DNA of 64,000 nucleotides from positions 3,782,001-3,846,000 of the forward strand of contig NZ_CP029495.1 in the NCBI RefSeq assembly GCF_003325475.1, written 5' to 3'. The translations under genes were made by a program, and so were the position numbers. Within the stretch, counting starts at the first letter, position 1. Each line of letters starts with the position of its first letter. Source of the DNA: Chromobacterium phragmitis (GTDB lineage: Bacteria; Pseudomonadota; Gammaproteobacteria; Burkholderiales; Chromobacteriaceae). Under the pieces are notes generated by a model that was not told the DNA's origin, searched no databases, and saw only the letters and a program-made list of their open reading frames with translations. Positions 55,907-64,000 of this stretch are shown here, piece after piece.

Positions 55907-56938
55907 TTAAAGGCTGGCGATGCGCGCCCGGCAGGCCTGGGCGTCGGCCATGACCCGGGCGAACAACTCAGCGACGCTGGGCACGTCGTCTATCAGTCCT
56001 TGAGCCTGGCCGATCAATTGCACGCCTTTTTCATGGTTTCCCTCCTGTATCGCCAGGCGGATGGATTCGGTGGCGGCGCCGAACAGCGCAAGCTGGCGCA
56101 GCGCTTGCGGCTGGCTGAGCATGCCGCCTATCGCCACTTTCATCACCGGCATGCCCATGCGCCGCGCCATTTGGCTGGCGCGGAAAGCTGCTGGCAGCAG
56201 GCCCAGCGGCTTGCGGCAGGCGCGGCGGGAGGCGGGGGTGTCCATCATCCGGCACCACAGTCCGTCGAAATTTTTCGAGTAAAGCGTGTCCGCCGCGCCG
56301 CGCTGCAGCACCATCTCTTTGGTGGCGGCGTGCACCGGGCTTTCGCGCGTCATCGCCAGGCGCGAGCCCATGGCCACCGCGTCGGCGCCCAGCGCCAGGG
56401 CGGCGATCAGGCCGGCGCCGTCGGCGAAGCCGCCCGCCGCGACAATGGGCAGCGCGCTTGCGCGGCGGATGGCGGGGGTCAGCACCAGCGAGGTGACGCT
56501 GCCGCCGTGGGCCGCAGCTTCGTGGCCGGTGACCAGCAAGGCGTCCGCGCCGCATTTTTCGGCTGATTTGGCGTGCTTTTCCGTCACCACGGTGGCCAGC
56601 ACCTTGCCGCCATAGGCGTGCGCGGCTTTGGCTATCCAGTCGCCTTTGCCGAGCGAGTAATTGATCACCGGCGCCCGCTCCTTCAGCGCGACTTGGGCGT
56701 TGTCGGCGGCGCCGGGCATCATCAGCGTGCAGCCGATGCCGAACGGCTTGTCGGTCAGTTCGCGGATGCGGCGGATGGCGGAGCGGGTCTGTTCGGCGTT
56801 CAGCGGGCCGGTGGCGAGTATGCCCAGGCCGCCGGCATTGCTGACCGCGGCGACCAGTTCCGGCGTGGCGATGTAGCTCATGCCGGGACAGAGCAAGGGG
56901 TGCTGGATGCCGAATAGGCGGGTAATGGCGGTTTGCAT
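55907..56938 (-). CDS. Nitronate monooxygenase / 2-nitropropane dioxygenase-like flavoenzyme
   Basis: 343 residues of a TIM barrel with the NPD family marks: HPLLCPGMSYIATPELVAAVSNAGGLGIL, TGHEAAAHGG with its histidine, ALPIVAAGGFADGAGLIAALALGADAVAMG for the FMN phosphate. Oxidises nitronates or acts as an enoyl reductase-like enzyme. Opposite in direction to bamD and to rpsB; single-gene unit. Confidence 0.87.
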   Translation of the reverse strand: MQTAITRLFGIQHPLLCPGMSYIATPELVAAVSNAGGLGILATGPLNAEQTRSAIRRIRELTDKPFGIGCTLMMPGAADNAQVALKERAPVINYSLGKGDWIAKAAHAYGGKVLATVVTEKHAKSAEKCGADALLVTGHEAAAHGGSVTSLVLTPAIRRASALPIVAAGGFADGAGLIAALALGADAVAMGSRLAMTRESPVHAATKEMVLQRGAADTLYSKNFDGLWCRMMDTPASRRACRKPLGLLPAAFRASQMARRMGMPVMKVAIGGMLSQPQALRQLALFGAATESIRLAIQEGNHEKGVQLIGQAQGLIDDVPSVAELFARVMADAQACRARIASL

Positions 56939-57017
56939 GGCGCTTGGGGTGGGCTGGTTGGGAAGTTCGCTGTATTGTTGATGTATTTGTCCTGAAATTC
57001 AAACGAATGTTTAATTT

Positions 57018-57209
57018 ATGGCGTTGATCATCGTGTTGATGGGCTGGCTGTACGCGGTGCTGATGCTGGCCGTGGGCCAGCGCAGCGTGGCGGCTGGCGC
57101 GGCGGTGTTTTTCTTTCTGGGCGCGCTGCCGGTCTGGTTTGTCGCGTGGGTGGTACGCAATCGGCTGCGCAGGCGCCGCCAGGCGCTGGAAGACGAGGGA
57201 AAGGCTTGA
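57018..57209 (+). CDS. Small membrane protein upstream of rpsB
   Basis: 63 residues with two hydrophobic helices (LIIVLMGWLYAVLMLAVG and AGAAVFFFLGALPVWFVAWVV) and a basic tail, RNRLRRRRQ. No recognised family. The rpsB promoter begins within its last codons. Reading-frame quality and membrane pattern support it; its ribosome site is weak. Confidence 0.6.
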   Translation: MALIIVLMGWLYAVLMLAVGQRSVAAGAAVFFFLGALPVWFVAWVVRNRLRRRRQALEDEGKA

Positions 57210-57235
57210 GTTGCGGCGTTCTACGATGCTAGAAT
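57206..57235 (+). promoter_or_regulatory. rpsB-tsf promoter
   Basis: -35 TTGAGT (57206-57211), 18-bp spacer, -10 TAGAAT (57230-57235). The transcript would begin near 57242 and carry a leader of about 127 bases before the rpsB ATG at 57369. Confidence 0.7.
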
Positions 57236-57241
57236 CTCGTG

Positions 57242-57340
57242 TTCCCTGCCGTCGTGGCGGGGAATTTCAATCCAAACTACGCACATCCGCGCCAAAGGGT
57301 GCCTGAGCGGCCTGTTCGCTTCGGGTTGTCTGCGCGGATG
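57242..57340 (+). promoter_or_regulatory. Structured rpsB leader, probable S2 autoregulation site
   Basis: Hairpin 1 near 57242-57265 (TTCCC.GCC / GGC.GGGAA). Hairpin 2: perfect 9-bp stem CATCCGCGC (57284-57292) with GCGCGGATG (57332-57340), enclosing an inner structure. It ends 28 bases before the start codon, as in known rpsB leaders where protein S2 represses rpsB-tsf. Confidence 0.6.
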
Positions 57341-57368
57341 GAGGCTTAACCCTTTTAGGAGTTTTTGC

Positions 57369-58097
57369 ATGTCCACCAACGTTACCATGCGTCAAATGCT
57401 TGAGGCCGGCGTTCATTTCGGCCACCAAACCCGTTTCTGGAACCCGAAGATGGCTCAGTACATCTTTGGCAGCCGCAACAAGATCCACATCATCAACCTG
57501 GAAAAGACTCTGCCGCTGTTCATCAGCGCCCAGGATTATGTGCGTCGTCTGGCCGCCAACAAGGGTACCGTAATGTTTGTTGGTACCAAGCGTCAGGCGC
57601 GTGAGATCGTCCGTGAAGAAGCTGCCCGCGCTGGCATGCCGTTTGTTGATCACCGCTGGCTCGGCGGCATGCTGACCAACTACAAGACCGTGAAGCAGTC
57701 CATCAAGCGTCTTGAAGAGAAGCGTGCCATCCTGGAAGGCGCTGACACCGGTTACAACAAGAAAGAGCTGTTGGACCTGCAACGCGAAGTTGACAAGCTG
57801 GAACGCTCGCTGGGCGGTATCAAGGATATGAAGGGCCTGCCGGACGCCATCTTCGTTATCGATACTGGCTACCAGAAGGGCACCATTGTCGAAGCCAAGA
57901 AACTGGGTATCCCGGTGATCGGCGTTGTTGATACCAACAACTCCCCGGACGGCATCGATTACGTGGTTCCGGGCAACGACGACTCCTCCCGCGCCATCCG
58001 CCTGTACGCTCGCGGCATCGCCGATGCGGTACTGGAAGGTCGTGCGCACTCTCTGCAAGAGATCGTCGCCGCTGCTGAAACGGCCCAGGCCGAATAA
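57369..58097 (+). CDS. rpsB: 30S ribosomal protein S2
   Basis: 242 residues, with TAGGAG upstream. MRQMLEAGVHFGHQTRFWNPKM at the start, YIFGSRNKIHIINLEKT, FVGTKRQAREIV and IDTGYQKGTIVEAKKLGIPVIGVVDTNNSPDGIDYVVPGNDDSSRAI are diagnostic. Binds the small subunit late in assembly. Highly expressed codon use. An attenuator-type terminator lies between it and tsf. Confidence 0.98.
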   Translation: MSTNVTMRQMLEAGVHFGHQTRFWNPKMAQYIFGSRNKIHIINLEKTLPLFISAQDYVRRLAANKGTVMFVGTKRQAREIVREEAARAGMPFVDHRWLGGMLTNYKTVKQSIKRLEEKRAILEGADTGYNKKELLDLQREVDKLERSLGGIKDMKGLPDAIFVIDTGYQKGTIVEAKKLGIPVIGVVDTNNSPDGIDYVVPGNDDSSRAIRLYARGIADAVLEGRAHSLQEIVAAAETAQAE

Positions 58098-58101
58098 GCG
58101 G

Positions 58102-58126
58102 AAAAGGGGCGAAAGCCCCTTTTTTT
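58102..58126 (+). terminator. Terminator/attenuator between rpsB and tsf
   Basis: AAAAGGGGC-gaaa-GCCCCTTTTTTT; a GNRA loop and a strong T-run. Probably partial, giving different S2 and EF-Ts levels. Confidence 0.85.
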
Positions 58127-58170
58127 GGACCCGAACATTCACGTAATCTAAATCATTCAGGAGTAGCAAG

Positions 58171-59037
58171 ATGGCGGAAATCACCGCAAAAATGGTTTCG
58201 GATCTGCGCGTGGCCACCGGCCTCGGCATGATGGAGTGCAAGAAGGCGCTGGTTGAAGCTGATGGCGACGCGGCCAAGGCTGAAGAAATTCTGCGCATCA
58301 AGTCCGGCAACAAGGCTTCCAAGATGGCTGGCCGCTTGGCCGCCGAAGGCATCATCGGCTCCCACGTGGAAGCCGGCGTTGGCGCCCTGGTTGAAGTGAA
58401 CTGCGAAACCGACTTCGTCGCCAAGGATCCGACCTTCCTGGCTCTGGCCGCCGCCGCCGCCAAGGCCGCCGTCATCGCCAATCCGGCCGATGTCGAAGCG
58501 CTGTCCGCAGTGGAAGTCGACGGCGTGTCCGTGGAAGACATCCGCAAGGCTGCCATCGCCAAGCTGGGCGAGAACATGACCATCCGTCGCTTCGTTCGCT
58601 ACCAGACCGAAGGCGCGATCGCCACCTACCTGCACGGTGCCAAGATCGGCGTGATCGTCGACTATGCCGGCGCCGAGCAAGTGGGCAAGGATGTAGCCAT
58701 GCACATCGCCGCTTCCAAGCCGATCTGCGTGTCCAAGGACCAGGTTTCTTCCGAAACCCTGGATCAAGAGCGCAAGATCTACAGCGCGCAGGCTGCCGAG
58801 TCCGGCAAGCCGGCCGACATCGTCGCCAAGATGGTAGAAGGCCGCATCAACAAGTTCCTGGCTGAGGTGACCCTGCTGGGCCAGCCTTTCGTCAAGAACC
58901 CGGATGTGACCGTCGAGAAGCTGCTGGCCGAGCAAAAAGCCTCGGTCAAGGCATTCGCCATGTTCGTTGTGGGCGAAGGCATCGAGAAGAAAGTAGTAGA
59001 CTACGCAGCTGAAGTGGCTGCGGCTGCCAAGCTGTAA
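58171..59037 (+). CDS. tsf: Elongation factor Ts
   Basis: 288 residues. UBA-like start (TAKMVSDLRVATGLGMMECKKALVEADGD), the TDFVAKDPTFLALA core motif, and the C-terminal dimerisation and coiled-coil region. Exchanges GDP for GTP on EF-Tu. An AGGAGTAGCAAG site precedes the ATG. Confidence 0.98.
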   Translation: MAEITAKMVSDLRVATGLGMMECKKALVEADGDAAKAEEILRIKSGNKASKMAGRLAAEGIIGSHVEAGVGALVEVNCETDFVAKDPTFLALAAAAAKAAVIANPADVEALSAVEVDGVSVEDIRKAAIAKLGENMTIRRFVRYQTEGAIATYLHGAKIGVIVDYAGAEQVGKDVAMHIAASKPICVSKDQVSSETLDQERKIYSAQAAESGKPADIVAKMVEGRINKFLAEVTLLGQPFVKNPDVTVEKLLAEQKASVKAFAMFVVGEGIEKKVVDYAAEVAAAAKL

Positions 59038-59059
59038 GTTTCGACTTACCGCTTTACCA

Positions 59060-59088
59060 ACGGCACCCTGCCTGCAGGGTGCCGTTTT
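59060..59088 (+). terminator. Terminator after tsf
   Basis: ACGGCACCCTG and CAGGGTGCCGT arms, long perfect stem, then TTTG. Ends the rpsB-tsf unit before pyrH. Confidence 0.85.
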
Positions 59089-59127
59089 GCAAATTGAACA
59101 CATCATAACCGCCAATCCGAGGACATC

Positions 59128-59847
59128 ATGAGCCAAGTTCCCGCCTATAAACGCATCCTGTTGAAACTTTCCGGCGAAGCCCTGATGGGGGATGACAGCT
59201 ATGGCATCAACCGCTCGACCATCGAGCAGATCGTGGGTCAGATCAAGGAGGTGGTGGGCCTGGGCGTTGAAGTGGGCATCGTGATCGGCGGCGGCAACAT
59301 CTTCCGCGGCGTCGCGCCGGCTGCGGCGGGCATGGATCGGGCCACCGCCGACTACATGGGCATGATGGCTACCGTGATGAACGCGCTGGCGCTGAAGGAC
59401 GCGATGACCAAGGCGGGCCTGATCGCCCGCGTGCAGTCGGCGCTGACCATGCAGCAGATCGCTGAGCCCTATGTGCGCGGCAAGGCCATGCAGTACCTGG
59501 AGGAGGGCAAGGTGGTGATCTTCGCCGCCGGCACCGGCAACCCCTTCTTCACCACCGATACCGCCGCGGCGCTGCGCGGCATGGAAATGAACGTCGACAT
59601 CATGCTGAAGGCTACCAAGGTGGATGGCGTGTACACCGACGATCCGAAAAAGAATCCTGACGCAGTGCGTTACCAGAGCGTGACGTTCGACGAAGCCATC
59701 TCTCGCAATCTGAAAGTGATGGACGCCACCGCCTTCGCGTTGTGCCGCGACCAGCATCTGAACATCAAGGTGTTCAGCATCTTCAAGAACGGCGCGCTGC
59801 GCCGCGTCGTGCTTGGCGAAGACGAAGGCACGCTGGTACACTGCTGA
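59128..59847 (+). CDS. pyrH: UMP kinase
   Basis: 239 residues of the amino-acid-kinase fold: RILLKLSGEALMG, IVIGGGNIFRG, TADYMGMMATVMNALALKDAM, and AGTGNPFFTTDTAAALRGMEM. Phosphorylates UMP, hexameric, GTP-activated. Followed by a GC hairpin before frr. Confidence 0.97.
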   Translation: MSQVPAYKRILLKLSGEALMGDDSYGINRSTIEQIVGQIKEVVGLGVEVGIVIGGGNIFRGVAPAAAGMDRATADYMGMMATVMNALALKDAMTKAGLIARVQSALTMQQIAEPYVRGKAMQYLEEGKVVIFAAGTGNPFFTTDTAAALRGMEMNVDIMLKATKVDGVYTDDPKKNPDAVRYQSVTFDEAISRNLKVMDATAFALCRDQHLNIKVFSIFKNGALRRVVLGEDEGTLVHC

Positions 59848-59864
59848 GTTTGAAAATTGCTGAG

Positions 59865-59895
59865 GGCGAAAACGGCAATGACGGCCGTTTTCGCC
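59865..59895 (+). terminator. Long-stem hairpin between pyrH and frr
   Basis: GGCGAAAACGG and CCGTTTTCGCC, an 11-bp perfect stem with a 9-base loop, then TTGTC. Weak T-run, so probably a partial terminator or processing site. Confidence 0.6.
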
Positions 59896-59925
59896 TTGTC
59901 ATTTGAAGTATTCCGGGAGTGCGAC

Positions 59926-60483
59926 ATGATTAACGAGATCAAAAAATCCGCCGAACAAAAAATGCAGAAATCGCTGGAAGCGTTCAAGAACGACCTGGCC
60001 AAGGTTCGTACCGGACGCGCCCACACTGGCATTCTGGATCATGTCATGGTCGACTATTACGGCAGCGACGTGCCGGTCAATCAAGTGGCCAACGTCACCC
60101 TGATCGATGCCCGCACCATCGGCGTTCAGCCGTGGGAAAAGCCGATGCTGGCCAAGATTGAAAAGGCCATCCGCGATTCCGACCTGGGCTTGAATCCGGC
60201 CTCCATGGGCGAGATCATCCGCGTGCCGATGCCGATGCTGACCGAAGAGCGCCGCAAGGATCTGATCAAAGTGGTGCGCGGCGAGGCCGAGGGCGCCCGC
60301 GTGGCCGTGCGCAACATCCGTCGCGATTCCAACACCGAATTCAAGAATCTGTTGAAGGACAAGGCCATCACCGAGGACGACGAGCGCCGCGGACAGGATG
60401 AGATTCAGAAGCTGACCGACAAGTACACCGCCGAAATCGACAAGATGCTGGCCGCCAAAGAAACCGATCTGCTTGCGGTATAA
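59926..60483 (+). CDS. frr: Ribosome recycling factor
   Basis: 185 residues from ATG 59926, with CGGGAG upstream. The KVRTGRAHTGILDHVMVDYYG, PWEKPML, RKDLIKVV and AVRNIRRDSN motifs are diagnostic of RRF. Splits post-termination ribosomes with EF-G. A uppS start lies 11 bp downstream. Confidence 0.97.
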   Translation: MINEIKKSAEQKMQKSLEAFKNDLAKVRTGRAHTGILDHVMVDYYGSDVPVNQVANVTLIDARTIGVQPWEKPMLAKIEKAIRDSDLGLNPASMGEIIRVPMPMLTEERRKDLIKVVRGEAEGARVAVRNIRRDSNTEFKNLLKDKAITEDDERRGQDEIQKLTDKYTAEIDKMLAAKETDLLAV

Positions 60484-60493
60484 GGGGCGGACT

Positions 60494-61249
60494 TTGTTTT
60501 CCGGTTCTTTGAATCCGATGCCGGAGGGGAGCGAGCCGCCCCGGCATGTGGCCATCATCATGGATGGCAACGGCCGCTGGGCCAAGAAGCGTTTCCTGCC
60601 GCGCGTGGCCGGCCACAAACGCGGCCTGGACGCCGTTCGCGAGGTGGTGAAGGCCTGCAAGGACATGGGCGTCGGCTACCTGACCCTGTTCGCGTTCTCT
60701 ACCGAGAACTGGCGTCGTCCGCAGGAGGAAGTGACCTTCCTGATGGACTTGTTCCTGCGCGCGCTCGAGCACGAAGTGGCCAAGCTCCACAACAACAATA
60801 TCCGCTTGAAGGTGTTGGGCTCGCGCGAGCGCTTCAGCGCCGAGCTGTCCGAGCGCATCGCCCGGGCCGAGGCCAAGACCGCAGACAATGACGGGCTGGT
60901 GCTGACCATCGCGGCGGACTATGGCGGCCGCTGGGACATCGTTCATGCGGTGAACAAGCTGATCGCCAGCGGCGAGAGAGAAATCACCGAGGCCATGCTG
61001 GGCGAGCACCTGGGCATGGAGTGGGCGCCGGAGCCTGATCTGTTCATTCGCACCGGCGGCGAGCAGCGCATCAGCAATTTCTTGCTGTGGCAGCTGGCGT
61101 ATTCCGAGCTGTATTTCACCGATCTGCTGTGGCCCGATTTCGATCGCGCGGCGCTGGAGCAGGCGATAACCTCCTATTGGCAGCGTGAGCGCCGCTTTGG
61201 CCGCACCAGCGAGCAATTGCCCGAGCACCTGCGCCGAGACAAGCCCTGA
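60494..61249 (+). CDS. uppS: Undecaprenyl diphosphate synthase
   Basis: 251 residues from a TTG at 60494, with AAGGGGCGG just upstream; ATG 60518 is the alternative but lacks a ribosome site. HVAIIMDGNGRWAKKR (catalytic Asp), GHKRGLDAV, LTLFAFSTENWRRP and LFIRTGGEQRISNFLLWQLAYSE are the cis-prenyltransferase motifs. Makes the C55 carrier lipid for peptidoglycan. Only 4 bp from cdsA. Confidence 0.95.
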   Translation: MFSGSLNPMPEGSEPPRHVAIIMDGNGRWAKKRFLPRVAGHKRGLDAVREVVKACKDMGVGYLTLFAFSTENWRRPQEEVTFLMDLFLRALEHEVAKLHNNNIRLKVLGSRERFSAELSERIARAEAKTADNDGLVLTIAADYGGRWDIVHAVNKLIASGEREITEAMLGEHLGMEWAPEPDLFIRTGGEQRISNFLLWQLAYSELYFTDLLWPDFDRAALEQAITSYWQRERRFGRTSEQLPEHLRRDKP

Positions 61250-61253
61250 CTTC

Positions 61254-62060
61254 ATGCTGATAACGCGAATTCTGACCGCGCTCGTACTTTTGCCGCTGAT
61301 GCTGGCGGCGCTGTTTCTGTTTCCCGCCGCCGCTTGGGCGGGTTTTTCCTGGTTGATCGTGATTCTGGCCTTGTGGGAATACACCCGCATGGTCAGAATG
61401 CCCTTGCCGCAGCAGGCGTGCTATCTTGCGCTGTCTTCGCTGCTGGCCGCGGCCGCCTGGTTCGGTCATTGGCGGATGCAAGGTTTTGAGCACGCGGCCG
61501 TGCTGGCCTTGTGGCTGCTGCTGGTGCCGGCTTGGCTGGCCAAGCGCTGGGCGATTCCGTCCGGCGCGCCTGCCTGGCTATTGGGCTGGGTGCTGATGCT
61601 GCCGGCCTGGTTCGCTTTCCTGGAATGGCGTCCCAATGCTTCTGCGCATGACGCGCTGGCCCTGCTGGCCGTGATGGGATTGGTGTGGGTGGCCGACATC
61701 GCTGCCTACTTCTCCGGCAAGGCCTTCGGACGCCGCAAGCTGGCGCCGGCCATCAGTCCGGGCAAGAGCTGGGAGGGCGTTTACGGCGCGGTGGTGTGCG
61801 TGGCCTTGTACGTGGCGCTGGTCGACCATTTCGGCTGGCTGGACATCAAGTTGCCGCTGTGGGGGCTGTTGTTGCTGGCCTTGCCGCTGACCGCGGTGAG
61901 TGTGTGCGGCGATTTGCTGGAGTCCTGGTTCAAGCGTTCGGCCGGGGTCAAGGATAGCAGCCGGCTGTTGCCGGGCCATGGCGGCGTCTACGACCGAATA
62001 GACAGCCTGATCGCCGTGCTGGCGGTCAGCAACGCCCTGCGCGCGCTGGGCGGCATGTAA
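61254..62060 (+). CDS. cdsA: Phosphatidate cytidylyltransferase
   Basis: 268 residues with about eight membrane helices and the CDP-DG synthase signature near the C-terminus, KRSAGVKDSSRLLPGHGGVYDRIDS. Makes CDP-diacylglycerol for phospholipid synthesis at the inner membrane. Starts 4 bp after uppS, so the genes are tightly linked. Confidence 0.95.
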   Translation: MLITRILTALVLLPLMLAALFLFPAAAWAGFSWLIVILALWEYTRMVRMPLPQQACYLALSSLLAAAAWFGHWRMQGFEHAAVLALWLLLVPAWLAKRWAIPSGAPAWLLGWVLMLPAWFAFLEWRPNASAHDALALLAVMGLVWVADIAAYFSGKAFGRRKLAPAISPGKSWEGVYGAVVCVALYVALVDHFGWLDIKLPLWGLLLLALPLTAVSVCGDLLESWFKRSAGVKDSSRLLPGHGGVYDRIDSLIAVLAVSNALRALGGM

Positions 62061-62077
62061 TTCTGGAAAATATTGCC

Positions 62078-63255
<1,178 letters not shown>

Positions 63256-63262
<7 letters not shown>

Positions 63263-64000
63263 CGCTGCTGGCTTTTCTGGCCGCCATCGGCCTGTTGGTG
63301 ACATTCCATGAATTGGGCCACTACTGGGTGGCCAAGCTGTGCGGCGTGCGGGTGCTGCGTTTTTCCATAGGCTTCGGCTCGCCGTTGCTGCGGTTTCGCC
63401 CCAAGGAAACGGAGTGGGTGGTCTGTCCGATTCCGCTGGGTGGCTATGTGAAGATGCTGGATGAGCGCGAGGGATTTGTCGATCCCGCCGAGCGCTCGCG
63501 CGCCTTCAACAACCAGCATGTGCTCAAGCGCATGGCCATCGTCGTGGCCGGCCCGTTGGCCAACCTGCTGCTGGCGGTGTTCCTGTACTGGGGCGTGATC
63601 GCCCAGGGCGTGCCGCAGCTGCGTCCGCTGGTGGGCACCGTCATTGAGCAGACGCCGGCCGCGGCCGCCGGCTTCAAGGAAGGCGACCGCATCCTGAGCG
63701 TGGCGGGCGACAAAGTGGCTAGCTGGCAGGATGTGCGCCTCTCCATCGTCGAGGCGGCGATGTCCGCTCCGCGGGTGGCGATGGAGGTGCAAGATGCGTC
63801 CGGCGCCAGAAAGCAGCGGACGATCGATGCGGGCCCTTTCGGCGAAAAGGCGCAGCAGGCGCTGCAACAGGGCGATCCCGGCCTGTCGCCCGCGCGTTTC
63901 TTGCTGGAAGTGGGCGCGTTGGAGGAGAAGGGCGTCGCGGCCAAGGCGGGACTCAAGGTGGGCGACAAGCTGCAGGCTGTGAATGGGGTAATGCTGCGAA
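63256..64000 (+). CDS. rseP: RseP site-2 intramembrane metalloprotease (3' cut by window end)
   Basis: At least 248 residues, open at the right edge. The active-site HELGH lies at about residues 18-22 in the first membrane helix (LAAIGLLVTFHELGHYW). CPIPLGGYVKMLDE, FNNQHVLKRMAIVVAGPLANLLLAV and a first PDZ domain (VIEQTPAAAAGFKEGDRILSVAG) follow; a second PDZ starts at VAAKAGLKVGD. It cleaves RseA in the sigma-E response. The gene usually precedes bamA. Confidence 0.95.

Noticed and set aside
58153..59841. A 562-codon minus-strand frame opposite tsf and pyrH
   Set aside because: Antisense to two certain housekeeping genes; histidine- and leucine-rich composition typical of such shadows.

Overview
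The window joins two kinds of DNA. Positions 1 to about 37,400 are most of a temperate siphovirus-type prophage, cut off at its left end. Positions about 37,480 to 64,000 are bacterial chromosome. The high-GC coding style and the host gene order (rpe-gph-trpE; rluD divergent from bamD; rpsB-tsf-pyrH-frr-uppS-cdsA-dxr-rseP) suggest a betaproteobacterium of the Neisseriales, most like Chromobacterium. That assignment rests on recalled gene order and protein resemblance, not on a search.

Prophage, left to right. A DUF1064 nuclease-like gene and a small zinc-motif protein (1-808) end at a terminator. Next is a block of small genes, mostly on the minus strand (955-4965), holding DNA-binding proteins and served by two well-formed sigma70 promoters with overlapping dyads. 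The late operon then runs on the plus strand: a proteasome-like Ntn hydrolase, terminase small-subunit candidate and large terminase, portal, Mu-F head protein, scaffold, major capsid protein, head-tail connectors, tail tube, tail chaperones G and GT (with a clear -1 slippery heptamer), tape measure, lambda-type M-L-K-I-J tail tip, fibre candidates, holin, endolysin and a second holin-like protein. Two cargo insertions interrupt it (9983-11116 and 16186-17753). In the second, all four genes carry a signal peptide, lipobox or membrane anchor. Intrinsic-terminator hairpins recur at module boundaries, which suggests late transcription depends on antitermination.

The right arm of the prophage (30832-37145) holds a SRAP/YedK protein, umuDC with its own promoter and 20-bp operator, a secreted PLD-family nuclease, and a partition-like cassette. 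That cassette is a ParA ATPase, an overlapping ribbon-helix-helix gene and a twelve-unit 8-bp repeat array. A P4-type tyrosine integrase and its repeat-rich upstream region close the prophage. No tRNA is visible at this end, and the attachment core could not be fixed because the left end lies outside the window.

Host part. The phage abuts nsrR, the nitric-oxide-sensing repressor, which is divergent from a flavorubredoxin/reductase pair (norV, norW) across NsrR-like sites. Then follow trpE with gph, an SDR gene and rpe, apaG, an Atm1-type ABC exporter, an EamA transporter, a periplasmic solute-binding protein, a run of small housekeeping or unknown enzymes on the minus strand, rluD/pgeF, bamD, a nitronate monooxygenase-like enzyme, and the translation/nucleotide/isoprenoid/lipid cluster from rpsB to rseP, which is cut by the window end.
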